A DNA stretch of 64,000 nucleotides from Candidatus Zixiibacteriota bacterium. Its GTDB lineage: Bacteria > Zixibacteria > MSB-5A5 > DSPP01. The stretch is taken from contig JAKEHY010000025.1 in NCBI GenBank assembly GCA_022614805.1, positions 1 to 64,000 of the forward strand. The letters are read 5' to 3'. Numbering within the stretch: the stretch's first letter is position 1; each line of letters starts with the position of its first letter. Position numbers and translations under genes: made by a program. Of the stretch, positions 1 to 9,178 are shown piece by piece. The notes below the pieces were generated by a model. That model saw nothing but the letters and a program-made list of their open reading frames with translations, was not told the DNA's origin and did not search any database.

Positions 1-471
1 CAAATCCCGCACTTCCAGCTCCACCAAGTCCAACAACTCCGGGTCGTCCACCATATCCACCTTGTTCAAAAACACCACGATGAAGGGTACCCCCACCTGC
101 CTTGCAAGAAGAATGTGCTCCCGCGTCTGCGGCATCGGGCCGTCGGAGGCGGATACGACCAGGATGGCTCCGTCCATCTGGGCCGCCCCGGTTATCATAT
201 TCTTGATGTAGTCGGCATGCCCCGGGCAGTCCACGTGGGCGTAGTGGCGCTTGTCGGTCTCGTACTCCACGTGGGCCGTGGCGATGGTAATCCCCCGCTC
301 CCTTTCTTCGGGAGCGTTGTCGATGGAATCAAAGGTCCGAATCTGGGCCAGCCCTCTCCGGGATAAGACCATCGTGATGGCCGCCGTCAGGGTGGTCTTG
401 CCGTGGTCCACGTGCCCGATGGTCCCCACGTTCACGTGCGGCTTCGTGCGCTCAAACTTCGGCTTGGACAT
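1..471 (-). CDS. tuf: Elongation factor Tu, N-terminal part (cut by window start)
   Basis: EF-Tu is the GTPase that brings aminoacyl-tRNA to the ribosome. The 157 codons present begin [20 protein letters not shown] and carry the G1 P-loop GHVDHGKT (residues 19-26), the switch I motif RGITI, the G3 motif DCPGH (about 81-85) and the G4 motif NKVD (about 136-139). The start ATG (469-471) lies behind GGAGG on the minus strand. Domains 2 and 3 lie outside the window. tRNA-Thr sits just upstream on the same strand, the classical tRNA-tufB arrangement, which supports one transcript. The identification is secure; whether this is the only tuf copy cannot be seen. Confidence 0.97.
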   Translation of the reverse strand, partial: MSKPKFERTKPHVNVGTIGHVDHGKTTLTAAITMVLSRRGLAQIRTFDSIDNAPEERERGITIATAHVEYETDKRHYAHVDCPGHADYIKNMITGAAQMDGAILVVSASDGPMPQTREHILLARQVGVPFIVVFLNKVDMVDDPELLDLVELEVRDL

Positions 472-602
472 TTACTCTTCCCTCCGCTTTATCTTCCTTG
501 TTTCGCTTTTTCAACGTCGCTGCTGCTAACCTTTATAACCAATCCCTGTTCCCAAGTTTTTGTTTTTCCCTAATCCCGAATCCCTAATCCCTGTTTCATC
601 AC

Positions 603-675
<73 letters not shown>

Positions 676-802
676 GGTGGTAACTCGGTTGTCTCCTCGC
701 GTTTGTACCGGTTTTTTACGGCCTAAAAAACGTCCTATAAAAGACCTTTTCCGAAACTCCGAGAAGGCAATATCTTACCCTCCCGTTTTCGGGTAAACCC
801 CA

Positions 803-830
803 AAAATACAGTTTGTTACAGGTTTGTCAA
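803..830 (-). promoter_or_regulatory. Putative sigma70-type promoter of tRNA-Thr/tuf
   Basis: Read on minus, TTGACA (830-825) and TATTTT (808-803) are separated by 16 bp. The start would fall near 796, giving a leader of about 120 nt before the tRNA. Found by eye only. Confidence 0.45.
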
Positions 831-852
831 TAGGTTAGGGCAGAAAAATTTT

Positions 853-1422
853 CTACTCCGCTTTGGCCTCCTTTACCTCCGCCCCGGTGTAGTAGATAAC
901 CAGTTCGGCCTTGGCTCCGGCGTTGGACTTGGCCGAAAATTTCGACAGTTCTTCCGGAAATTCCGCTTTTAGAAGAAATCCCCGATTGACCTTCTCCCCT
1001 TTTGCCCAGGCCGAAACGAGTTGCGTGATGTCCAGTTCGATTTTATCCCCCCGATTGGCATCCGCCACGGCATAGGTGGGGGCTTCCTCATCCACCGAAA
1101 GCACCTGCCCGTTTTGCAAGGAGGTTATCGTCCAGTCGCTGGTAATCGGTGCCAGCTTCAGGGATAAATACTGGTCCCGTGTCGAATCCCGCTGGACGTG
1201 GAGAACCAAACCGGCGAAGTCAATCCGGCTCCCCTGCGGTATCTCCGGCAAATCAAACTTGAATACCTCGAAATTCTGTCCCGTTGGCGTCAGTTGCGGC
1301 ACGAAGGCCGCATCGCCGACGTTAACCCGAACTTCCTCCGCAAAAACTGTTGCTACAGAAACCAAAACAAATACTACTGTTATTCCGAGCATAGCGAGGA
1401 ATCTCGTTTTTTCGTTTTTCAT
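853..1422 (-). CDS. Secreted protein with DNRLRE/CBM96-like beta-sandwich
   Basis: The 189-aa protein starts with a signal peptide (residues 1-28, ending VFA-EE). The rest resembles the DNRLRE (CBM96-like) beta-sandwich: FKFDLPEIPQGSRI, then WTITSLQNG, an ELDITQLVSAWAKGE segment, GFLLKA and a final ELVIYYTG strand. Such modules usually sit on extracellular enzymes or adhesins; here one stands alone. The gene follows the M6 protease by 9 bp, and its AGGAGGAGAAG ribosome site overlaps the protease stop codon, so the two are probably co-expressed. The domain call is by pattern and the function is unknown. Confidence 0.8.
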   Translation of the reverse strand: MKNEKTRFLAMLGITVVFVLVSVATVFAEEVRVNVGDAAFVPQLTPTGQNFEVFKFDLPEIPQGSRIDFAGLVLHVQRDSTRDQYLSLKLAPITSDWTITSLQNGQVLSVDEEAPTYAVADANRGDKIELDITQLVSAWAKGEKVNRGFLLKAEFPEELSKFSAKSNAGAKAELVIYYTGAEVKEAKAE

Positions 1423-1431
1423 CTTCTCCTC

Positions 1432-4392
1432 CTACTTTACCAACATCATCTTTTTGGTCTGCAAATACGTGGGCGTCTGCAACTTGTAAACATACATCCC
1501 GGAGGAAACCGGGCTGCCCCGGTCATCCTTTCCATCCCAGAGAAACGTGTACGGCCCGGCGGCAAACGGCTCCCCGGAAAGCATCTTCCGCACCCGCTGT
1601 CCCAGGATGTTGAATATCTCCAAGCTAACCCTCTCCGGCTTCTCCAGATTAAACTGAATCAGCGTGGTCGGGTTGAAGGGATTGGGATAGTTCTGATACA
1701 ACTCGGTGGGCTTGGGCAGAATCTCCTTCTCTTTCTCCTCCCCCACGGCCACCCGCCCGGGGCCGCCGCCAGAGGTAAGATAGGGATTCCGGTCCACGTT
1801 AGGAGAAAACCGATAGCTCGGCGGCGGCCAGGCGTTCCACTGGTTTAATTCGGCCTTTATTTGGGGGGAGGTACAGGTGCTGCATTCGACATCGTACACA
1901 TATTTCCAACCTGAACCGGAAGCCGTGGTGACGATTTCATTGTTGCCGGAGTCGAGCGGGTTCGCTGCCGTTCCCAAGTTGGTGACCTGTCCGTTGATGT
2001 GGGCGGTGACTATTCCGTTTGCTCCCCAGTTCGTAACCTCACTTCTCCTCAGTTTCAAATAGTTAGGACCCGCCGTGGTGCGAATCACATCCGGAGAACG
2101 GTAGGGCGTGGTCGCAGAAGCCAGCGCACAATTGGTCAAAAATGACCGCCCGCCCTGAAAGTTTTGAAAATGCTCGGCAGAAAAATAACCGTTTATGGTA
2201 GTGCCGACAACCGGCAGGATTTTGGTGCTGTCAATATAAAAATGCCCCTGGGTATGAATGCCGATGTAGCTCAAGGAAGTATCCCCCTCAATTACGCAGT
2301 TTACAACCGAATCGACGCTTCGATAAATAAACATACCGTAGTAGCATGCCTTCACCGTATCTGAAACCAGCTTGGCTCCATCTGTGGAGGCCTCGGTTCT
2401 AACATAAATGCCAAACCCTCCCGAAGGATAGCTGCTCACCGAATCCACCCGGCAGCCCCGAATGGTCAAACTGTCCGTGTTGGCGGCATAAATCCCATAT
2501 ATCTTGCATCGCCCGATGCGGACGTTTTTAATCGTGTGCAGATACCCAGACGAATCCTCAATCCCCGCATAGGCGTGGCGGATGACGGCATTGCTGCAGG
2601 CGAAAACGCCACCGGGTTTAATCACAATGCCCCGCCAATCCTCCGTGCTGGCCTGCGCTTCCGGTTTGGAAGAAAGAATCTTGACCGGGGAAGCGGCCGT
2701 TCCCTTGATTATCAGCGCTCCTCCGCTATCGACCCTCATTTCGCATTTGGCTATATCCACGCCCGAGCTTTGATTGTCTTCGTTGGCTTGAAAATATATC
2801 GTAGTGCCGGACTCAATGGTCAAAGTCTTTCCGACGTCAACCGTAATATCCCCCGTGATGGCAAAAACCTTGTTCGGCCCCCAGGTGGTGTTCTGGGTGA
2901 TATGCCCATACCAGTTGTTCACCAACAAATCGGCGGTGGCGACCGACTGGAAAGTTTTGTTGATATTTCGCACCGCCACATGCGTGGGGATATTTTGGAT
3001 TCTTATTTCTCCATCTACAATACCAGGAACGGACACCACCGAATCTATGTAACCGTCACTGGAAGGATTGCTTAAACCATCAAAGTGTATCTTGTTATTC
3101 TGCTGATGCCAATAACAAGGAGCGCTGACAGTATTCGGGGGTTGAAACCCAACATAGGTGGTGCAGCATTGTTTAACTAGGAAGTCAAGGCTGTCTAATC
3201 CGAAAGCTGTATTCGCCGTAGAGTCCTGCCAATTCGATGTATAGTTAAAAAGCCCTTGAGCCAGCTCGGGGTCAATTTTTTTGTGGCCTTGTTCTGACCC
3301 GTAAGTTCCCGTTTCATCTATGTGCCAAATCATCAGCCCGCCCTCTCCGGGTATTTCCTGCTCCCAGATGCCATTGGTATCATCAACAGCAGGATTGACC
3401 CCCTTATGATTGGTGACAAGAAAATACTCGCTATCGTTTTTTGCAGCTTTGAAGATTGTTCCCGTTGTAAGATAGTCGGGTATCGTTCGTCCGTAAATGG
3501 GAGAGTTGACGGAGATTACCGTATCGTGCCAGCCGAGAAATATCCGACTGTAGGGGTCCAAAGGCACCGCACGCAAACCTGGAAAACCAGTCCCCATAAT
3601 CGAAAAGGAGCCTAAATTCCACCACCCCTTATTGGGGATGGGGGGGTCCCAATGCCCCCATCCCCCACCGTAAAGATCGGGCAGTCCGAGTACATGACCC
3701 CATTCGTGCGCGGAGAACGCAATGGCCCGCTCGCGTCCGCTGGCCTGGACCACGGCATGCTGGTAAGGTGCCACTATTATTGTTTCACCGTTTAAAGCCG
3801 TATCATGAGTTGGATACAACCAGTCGGGAACATACGGGCAATTCCCTATAAGGTTCACTACTATAAAGAAAAGTGCGTCTACTCTGCCATCGTCATCGCC
3901 GTTTCCACCACAGCAGTTATCCTGACTCGCCGGGATGCCATTGGGTCCATCATTATCGAAGTCGGCGAAATTTATTGAATCATCCACCTCCTCCAGTACC
4001 TGTCTCCAAAATTCCTCAAATGTATCTTGCCTACACGGGTCACCGGCTGAAGAAAAGGTAAAACATTGACCGCTGCGACTCAAAGCGCTCGAATTAAGAA
4101 TGTATTTTCCCAGTGAATTAACCCTAAAATATCCCGGCACACTGTAGCCGACCGTTGGAGTCCAAATATCGTCCCACCAATTCGGCAACGTTTTGCTGGC
4201 GTTTGCGCGGGTGGCGTAGATGGCGACCGCGCTTAAAGTCCGCTGGCCCGCCGGCAAACCCGGCTGCACGATGTTCGAGGTGAGGCAGTTGAGAAGCGCA
4301 GAATCCCCTTGGCAAAAAGCTCCATTAGGAAAGAAAAAACTAACGAGGCACAAAAGAACAAAACCGACAGCCTTGCAGCAATGATAGTTCAT
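1432..4392 (-). CDS. M6-type metalloprotease with beta-helix and T9SS type A sorting domain
   Basis: A large secreted zinc protease candidate (986 aa). After a signal peptide (about 1-28) comes an M6/immune-inhibitor-A-like domain with the zinc motif HEWGH near residues 229-233, followed by GLPDLYGGG. Residues about 480-880 look like right-handed parallel beta-helix repeats. The last 95 residues, with YQNYPNPFNPTT and WDGKDDRGSPVSSGMY, form a FlgD-like/T9SS type A sorting domain, so export by a type IX system is likely. I chose the ATG at 4392 because AGGAGG precedes it; an upstream in-frame start would overlap the preceding gene. The ribosome site overlaps the stop codon of the PD40 gene, implying coupling. 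Confidence 0.88.
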   Translation of the reverse strand: MNYHCCKAVGFVLLCLVSFFFPNGAFCQGDSALLNCLTSNIVQPGLPAGQRTLSAVAIYATRANASKTLPNWWDDIWTPTVGYSVPGYFRVNSLGKYILNSSALSRSGQCFTFSSAGDPCRQDTFEEFWRQVLEEVDDSINFADFDNDGPNGIPASQDNCCGGNGDDDGRVDALFFIVVNLIGNCPYVPDWLYPTHDTALNGETIIVAPYQHAVVQASGRERAIAFSAHEWGHVLGLPDLYGGGWGHWDPPIPNKGWWNLGSFSIMGTGFPGLRAVPLDPYSRIFLGWHDTVISVNSPIYGRTIPDYLTTGTIFKAAKNDSEYFLVTNHKGVNPAVDDTNGIWEQEIPGEGGLMIWHIDETGTYGSEQGHKKIDPELAQGLFNYTSNWQDSTANTAFGLDSLDFLVKQCCTTYVGFQPPNTVSAPCYWHQQNNKIHFDGLSNPSSDGYIDSVVSVPGIVDGEIRIQNIPTHVAVRNINKTFQSVATADLLVNNWYGHITQNTTWGPNKVFAITGDITVDVGKTLTIESGTTIYFQANEDNQSSGVDIAKCEMRVDSGGALIIKGTAASPVKILSSKPEAQASTEDWRGIVIKPGGVFACSNAVIRHAYAGIEDSSGYLHTIKNVRIGRCKIYGIYAANTDSLTIRGCRVDSVSSYPSGGFGIYVRTEASTDGAKLVSDTVKACYYGMFIYRSVDSVVNCVIEGDTSLSYIGIHTQGHFYIDSTKILPVVGTTINGYFSAEHFQNFQGGRSFLTNCALASATTPYRSPDVIRTTAGPNYLKLRRSEVTNWGANGIVTAHINGQVTNLGTAANPLDSGNNEIVTTASGSGWKYVYDVECSTCTSPQIKAELNQWNAWPPPSYRFSPNVDRNPYLTSGGGPGRVAVGEEKEKEILPKPTELYQNYPNPFNPTTLIQFNLEKPERVSLEIFNILGQRVRKMLSGEPFAAGPYTFLWDGKDDRGSPVSSGMYVYKLQTPTYLQTKKMMLVK

Positions 4393-4400
4393 GGTTCCTC

Positions 4401-5342
4401 CTATGTTTGTTTTAAAGTGTTTGTAACCGTTATCCAATAAATTCCTGCCAAGCTCAAAATGAAAATTAGAAAAAGCAAAGTCCTGTTGCTTCCAGCGGGA
4501 ACTTTGCTCAAATCGATGCGCTTGCTAAGAAAAATGTCGCCATTTCCACCTCCCAAATCGGGGCCTCCTTGAAAAAACAAACTATCGCCAGAGGGTACAA
4601 TGGATGGTGTTGCCCCTCTTCCTCCCAACTGTTGTCTTAGATTATACGCTGGAAACTCCCATCCTGAACCATTCCATCGAGCTACATAAATGTCGCTAAT
4701 ATCGTGAAAATAAAGCCATTGACCGTCGGCAGGCACCGAAGGGTAGTAAGGGATACTTCCCTGCGCCCACTGCTCTTCTGGAACAGACCAGGAGGAGCCA
4801 TTCCATTCACTGACGTAGATGCCATACCTCCCGAACGGAAACAGACTATCCGGGTCGGCGCTGGAACTGAAAAACAGCCGGCCATCCGGCGCAAGATGGG
4901 CTGAAAACTCCACCCCCGGTGTGTTCACCGGATAACCTACGTTAACTGGTGTTCCCCAGTCATTCAAAGAAGGATTCCAGGTGGAAACCCAGATGTCCCA
5001 CAAATGGCCTTCTCTGGAATCGGCCACAAAATAGAGCTTTTGCCCATCCGCCGAAACACTCGGGGATTGGTCAATACCAGGACTACGGTTAATCTGCGGG
5101 CCTAATTTTACCGGGGTATTCCAATCGCTTCCGTTCCAATCTGCATACCAGATGTCGCCGTCCCTCATAAAATAAAGCCGGTTTCTTGGCCCGTCCCAGA
5201 AGGGGTCGGACTCTACTGCAGAAGTATTTATTGGCGGGCCTAAATTTTGAGGTGGGCTGAACCAGGGTTGGGAAAAAGCGACCCCGGAAAAAAGTAACAC
5301 TACCCCTATGGCAAGGAGCAAACGGAGTCTTGCGACCGTCAT
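4401..5342 (-). CDS. Secreted PD40 (TolB-like) beta-propeller protein with C-terminal TM
   Basis: A 313-aa protein with a signal peptide (about 1-24, ending AFS-Q) and repeated WD40-like PD40 blades. The blades recur as DPFWDGPRNRLYFMRDGDIW, PSVSADGQKLYFVADS, FSAHLAPDGRLFFSSS and PSIVPSGDSLFFQGG. A hydrophobic segment (about 285-304) followed by a short basic tail may anchor it. PD40 propellers usually serve as interaction platforms. It leads an apparent three-gene operon with the M6 protease and the DNRLRE protein. The start ATG follows GAGG. No catalytic residues are recognised. Confidence 0.82.
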   Translation of the reverse strand: MTVARLRLLLAIGVVLLFSGVAFSQPWFSPPQNLGPPINTSAVESDPFWDGPRNRLYFMRDGDIWYADWNGSDWNTPVKLGPQINRSPGIDQSPSVSADGQKLYFVADSREGHLWDIWVSTWNPSLNDWGTPVNVGYPVNTPGVEFSAHLAPDGRLFFSSSADPDSLFPFGRYGIYVSEWNGSSWSVPEEQWAQGSIPYYPSVPADGQWLYFHDISDIYVARWNGSGWEFPAYNLRQQLGGRGATPSIVPSGDSLFFQGGPDLGGGNGDIFLSKRIDLSKVPAGSNRTLLFLIFILSLAGIYWITVTNTLKQT

Positions 5343-5429
5343 TATTAAACCTCTACCGATAAGATGGTGCGGAAAGGAAACTTGTCAAGCCGTATTTGTA
5401 GAAAGTGGAAACGGAAACTTACTACCGCC

Positions 5430-7319
5430 CTAACAGGCCGGGCGGCCGGCGAACATTATGTTCAAAAGCGTGACGATGTCCGAGGCGGACAAAAACCCGT
5501 CGCAGTTCGTGTCCGCCACCAAAAGCTCGCAGTTGGGGCCTTCGGGATCGTTGAAAAGGCAGGCAATTAGCGTAACAATATCGGCCGACGAGCGAAACCC
5601 GTTCCGGGTCAAATCCCCGCGAATACTGGTCACCTGATACTCCACCCACACCTTTTGGGGAGTGTTCAAAGCGTCGGAGGAGGTGACGAAAACCGTGTCG
5701 GTGTAGCTCCCCGGCAAAACGCTGGTGGAGACGATGCCAACGGTTGCAGAGGTAGGGGCAATGCCGGAATCGGGCGTCACGGCCAGCCATCCAGCGGCGC
5801 GGTTCCACTCCGCTCTCCAGTTCAAACTTCCGCCGCCGTCGTTCGTGACGGTCATATTTTTTCCGGCCGGCGGCGCCCCCTTGTAAATGGCGGAAAAAAT
5901 CGCCCCCTCCCGGCTCAAAGCGATGAAGGGCTGGGGATAGGTCACCTGCAAATCGGCGGTCATCACCGAATCGGCATTGGAAATGTTGAAAACCGCCACC
6001 TGCGTCGGCTGAAGTGTATTGTTCAAGCTGTTCGGGTTGGAGGTTTCGTTGAACGCGCGGTTGTTGGCGCTTCCCGGAAAAACATCCCCGGCATCCCCCC
6101 GGCCGAATCCGTCTTCGAGATGCTTCCAGCCGTCCGCCTGCTCCAAGGCCACCCGAAAGCGGGTTTCGTTGTCGTTGCCGGCCACCGCCTCGTCGATGTG
6201 CCAGATTAAAAGCCCGCCGGCGGGCAGGTAGCTGTCAAACCCGCGCCGGAAGCGGTTCTCCACCAAAAAATATTCCATCCCGCCGTTGCCGTGCGTCCAC
6301 AATCGGTACACGGCCGGCTCGAACTGCACGGTCGGCAGGGAAACGCTTGCTTGATCGGCGGTGAGGTTGATGGGGGAAAGCCACCCCACCTCCTTCTTGC
6401 ACCAGGCGGACATATGCGCCGGCGTGCGGCTGTTGTTCTGGTAATTGCCGGCCGACATCACGCACCAGACCCCGATGCCGGAGGAGGAATAATCGGTGTC
6501 GTACAAATCCGGCAGGCCGAAGAGGGCGTGCCCCGCCTCGTGGCAGAAAACGCCGATTTGTATCGGTATCGGGCCGGGCTGCTGCTCCGGCTCGATGGAA
6601 TAGTGGGCCAGAATCATGCCGTCCCGGGGAATAAGGGGAGCCGTGTAGGCGTGCGACCAGATGTCCGAGGTACGGCCGGTGTATTCCGCCCCCGGCCCGG
6701 AATGGATGACGAAAAGCCCGTCCACCGCGCCGTTGTTGTCGGCGTCGAACTGGGAGAAATTCACGTCCGCATCCGCCAGGGCAACGGCGTCGACCACGAA
6801 CCGTTGCCCATTGTTGGGATAGCTCCCCAGTCCGTAGGCGTTGTTGGTGTAGTATTGGTTGGTCTGCGGCAGGGTGTAGGGGCCGAAGACCGTGCCGACC
6901 ACGACCGTCTGCCCGTAGGAAACCTCTTTGAAATAATCGGTCATACTGCCGGTCGGATTCGGGCCGAACAAAACCGCCTGCAATTGGTCGCGCGTAACGT
7001 TAAGGCCGTCGGACGATGTCGGCCGGTCGGAAGGGGCGGCGTAAATCACCACCACTTTGATGGTGTCCGGCGGCGCCAAAGCGGCGCTGACTTTTCCGGA
7101 AAAGGAGAATTTGGCCCGATACGGGTTTGGGTTCGGATACCCCGGCTTTTCCTTCCAGCTTTTGTACTGGAGGGCGAAATCCCCCCACTTTCCCTCCCGT
7201 TTAAGCCGGGCTTCCAAGTCGGGATGGGGCGGGACGGCTTGGCTCGAAAAAGGGGTAAATAGGATGACGGCCAGACCTAAAAACAGCGCTTTTTTCTTCC
7301 CTCGCAACTTAATCCGCAT
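5430..7319 (-). CDS. M6 family metalloprotease with Ig-like/BACON-like domain and dockerin
   Basis: The 629-aa protein begins with a signal peptide (MRIKLRGKKKALFLGLAVIL onward, cleaved near SSQA). The M6 domain carries HEAGHALFGLPDLYDTD with zinc-binding His260, Glu261 and His264. Residues about 468-566 form a BACON/Ig-like domain. The C-terminus is a dockerin-like calcium pair (DLTRNGFRSSADIVTLIA and DTNCDGFLSASDIVTLL) ending GRPAC. I reject longer in-frame starts because that extension is translated from a REP palindrome (7421-7438). It is a second M6 protease beside the gene at 1.4-4.4 kb, but with a dockerin tag instead of a T9SS tag. Confidence 0.87.
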   Translation of the reverse strand: MRIKLRGKKKALFLGLAVILFTPFSSQAVPPHPDLEARLKREGKWGDFALQYKSWKEKPGYPNPNPYRAKFSFSGKVSAALAPPDTIKVVVIYAAPSDRPTSSDGLNVTRDQLQAVLFGPNPTGSMTDYFKEVSYGQTVVVGTVFGPYTLPQTNQYYTNNAYGLGSYPNNGQRFVVDAVALADADVNFSQFDADNNGAVDGLFVIHSGPGAEYTGRTSDIWSHAYTAPLIPRDGMILAHYSIEPEQQPGPIPIQIGVFCHEAGHALFGLPDLYDTDYSSSGIGVWCVMSAGNYQNNSRTPAHMSAWCKKEVGWLSPINLTADQASVSLPTVQFEPAVYRLWTHGNGGMEYFLVENRFRRGFDSYLPAGGLLIWHIDEAVAGNDNETRFRVALEQADGWKHLEDGFGRGDAGDVFPGSANNRAFNETSNPNSLNNTLQPTQVAVFNISNADSVMTADLQVTYPQPFIALSREGAIFSAIYKGAPPAGKNMTVTNDGGGSLNWRAEWNRAAGWLAVTPDSGIAPTSATVGIVSTSVLPGSYTDTVFVTSSDALNTPQKVWVEYQVTSIRGDLTRNGFRSSADIVTLIACLFNDPEGPNCELLVADTNCDGFLSASDIVTLLNIMFAGRPAC

Positions 7320-7420
7320 ACAAAAACAGCCGACCCGCAAGTCCAAAAGAATGTTCGCCAGCCTCCGGGGGGCTGTCAGAATATACGCACGAAAAGCCGG
7401 TTTTGGGGGGGGAAATTTTC

Positions 7421-7530
7421 CCGACACTGAAGTGTCGGCTACCAAGAAGGCATTGGAAAATAAGCTGCAAGGTTAATGGTAGCCTCGACTTCAGTCGAGG
7501 GTTTTTTCCGAGGCTAAAGCCTCGGCTGCC
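7421..7530. repeat. REP palindrome cluster (three elements)
   Basis: Three GTAG/GCAG-headed palindromes: 7421-7442 (reverse orientation, CCGACACT/AGTGTCGG arms), 7479-7500 (forward, CCTCGACT/AGTCGAGG) and 7508-7530 (reverse, CCGAGGCT/AGCCTCGG). They fill the divergent intergenic region between the M6 protease and the barrel gene. Confidence 0.85.
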
Positions 7531-7594
7531 AACAAAAGGAATATCTTTCGAGGGTTAAAAATTGGCCTTCCGGCTGCCGATAATATAGAATAGT

Positions 7595-8551
7595 ATGAAC
7601 GGCTCGCCAACTATGGGAAACTTCCCATTTTCCGACCGGACGCCGAAGGGGCGGATTTTTCCTTTTTCCGTCCCCCGCAAGGCCCTGCTTTTGACGGCTC
7701 TTTTAAGTTTTGCTTTCGCAGCCGGGTCAAATGCCCTTTCCCTGCGGGACGGACTGACGGGGCGCACCGGGGTGGCCTTTGAATCCGGCATGGCCAAACC
7801 GATTTTGACCGAACGGGCCGACGCCTGGACCGTCAGCTTTCCGAAAGGGTTTCTGGTAAAACAGGAGTTCTCCAACCGCTTCTTCGCACTGCATTACTTT
7901 CGCTCCGAATCCCGCCGGGCGGCAACCGGCGGCCCCGGCGAGGGGGCCGGCTTCACCTTCTCCGCAGGGGAGGATGCCGACCGGCTGACCAACAATTTCT
8001 TCATCTTGTCGATGGAGCACCCGGTCCGTTCCTTCTGGAAGCTGGATAATTACGTCACCGTGGGACTCGGCCTGAACAGCTGGAAAATGACCGACGCTTC
8101 CGGGGAGTTGAAGCAACTCGAGGATTTGAACGGCCGCTTTTTCGATGCCAAAGACGACCGCATCATTTTAGCCGTCGGCGCGGGGGGGCAAATCTTTTTC
8201 AGCGACTACCTCGCCTTGGACGTGGGGGGGGACTTGTTCTACAACACCAAAATTCTCTCCCAGTTCCGGGGGGAGCGCAACATCAAGAACAAAAACAACT
8301 ACGGGCTCTTTAATGCCCTGACCAGCCTGCATACCCGCTTGAACTTCTACTTCGGCCGCCCGCGCGACACGGACGGCGACGGCGTTCCGGACAACCGCGA
8401 CGCCTGCGACAACAACCGCCCCCGCGAGGTGGTGGACTGCGACGGCTGCACGCTCGACAAGGATGCCGACGGGGTTCCCGACTGGCTGGATTTGTGCGCC
8501 GGCACTCCTTATGGCAGCCAAGTGGACGGCGACGGCTGCCCGCTCGAATAG
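7595..8551 (+). CDS. Outer-membrane-type protein with thrombospondin type 3 calcium repeats
   Basis: A 318-aa protein with a signal peptide around residues 25-47. A beta-strand-rich body follows, consistent with an OmpA-like N-terminal barrel. It ends in TSP3 repeats rich in Asp (DTDGDGVPDNRDACDN and DKDADGVPDWLDLC), finishing QVDGDGCPLE. In OmpA-like proteins TSP3 repeats normally lead into a peptidoglycan-binding OmpA domain, which is missing here: the stop follows the last repeat. A G8 run at 8224-8231 lies inside the coding sequence and could slip. No clear ribosome site is seen, so the start could also be the ATG at 7613. Confidence 0.75.
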   Translation: MNGSPTMGNFPFSDRTPKGRIFPFSVPRKALLLTALLSFAFAAGSNALSLRDGLTGRTGVAFESGMAKPILTERADAWTVSFPKGFLVKQEFSNRFFALHYFRSESRRAATGGPGEGAGFTFSAGEDADRLTNNFFILSMEHPVRSFWKLDNYVTVGLGLNSWKMTDASGELKQLEDLNGRFFDAKDDRIILAVGAGGQIFFSDYLALDVGGDLFYNTKILSQFRGERNIKNKNNYGLFNALTSLHTRLNFYFGRPRDTDGDGVPDNRDACDNNRPREVVDCDGCTLDKDADGVPDWLDLCAGTPYGSQVDGDGCPLE

Positions 8552-8631
8552 CAAAAAAATCTCCGGCCCTTGTAACCGCCCTCAACCGATGCGAAACTTG
8601 CGCTCAACTGGTCTCGGGCTGGCCCTAGACC

Positions 8632-8671
8632 GGTAGCCGACACTTTCCGGTAGCCGACACTTTAGTGTCGG
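8632..8671. repeat. REP element plus half-element upstream of RAYT gene
   Basis: A half-unit (GTAGCCGACACTTTCCG) is followed directly by a full GTAG-headed palindrome with CCGACACT and AGTGTCGG arms, ending about 40 bp before the transposase start. Confidence 0.85.
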
Positions 8672-8709
8672 GGATTGAATGAAAACTCCGCCTCTGCTAT
8701 ATTCCGTAG

Positions 8710-9162
8710 GTGGGCAACTTTTCCCATGTGATATTGGACAATCAAATCTATTTTATCACCACAACTACAAGAGAGCGGGACAAGGTCTTTACCTCGGATG
8801 AAAATTCCCGGGTCATGCTGAAAATTTTTGAAGAAATCCGGGAATCTGGGGCGGCAAAAATCTCTGCCTTCGTCATCATGCCCGACCACCTCCACTTGGT
8901 AGTAAAGCCGGAAAAGAAGTCGCTGGACAAAATTATGCAGAAAATCAAAGGCAAATCCTCACGCCTGATTAACCAGCTGCGCAATAGGAATGGCGGACTC
9001 TGGCAAAGGGAATACTTTGAACGGGCCATACGGGACGAAAAGGATTTGGAAGAAAAATATCAATACATTGTATACAATCCTGTCAAAGAAGGCCTGGCGG
9101 AAAGGCCGGAAGAATATCCTTATTCCTCAGCGGCATTGAAAGAAATGGTGGATGAGCCGTAG
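8710..9162 (+). CDS. REP-associated tyrosine transposase (RAYT, Y1/IS200-like)
   Basis: A 150-aa single-domain Y1 transposase of the TnpA-REP group. The HUH motif is in AFVIMPDHLHLVV (His60, His62). The catalytic tyrosine is expected in YQYIVYNPVKEGLA (residues 117-130). RAYTs bind and cleave short palindromes carrying a GTAG head. Exactly such elements flank this gene at 8632-8671 and 9179-9310 and recur through the window. No terminal inverted repeats or second ORF are seen, so it looks domesticated and not an intact insertion sequence. The start is GTG at 8710; no strong ribosome site is present. The ORF looks intact and probably active. Confidence 0.9.
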   Translation: MGNFSHVILDNQIYFITTTTRERDKVFTSDENSRVMLKIFEEIRESGAAKISAFVIMPDHLHLVVKPEKKSLDKIMQKIKGKSSRLINQLRNRNGGLWQREYFERAIRDEKDLEEKYQYIVYNPVKEGLAERPEEYPYSSAALKEMVDEP

Positions 9163-9178
9163 AAGAATAAAAAACCTC

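Noticed and set aside
6291-7262. 323-aa reading frame on plus
   Set aside because: Antisense of the M6 protease-dockerin gene, rich in Arg, Gly and Val, no family resemblance.
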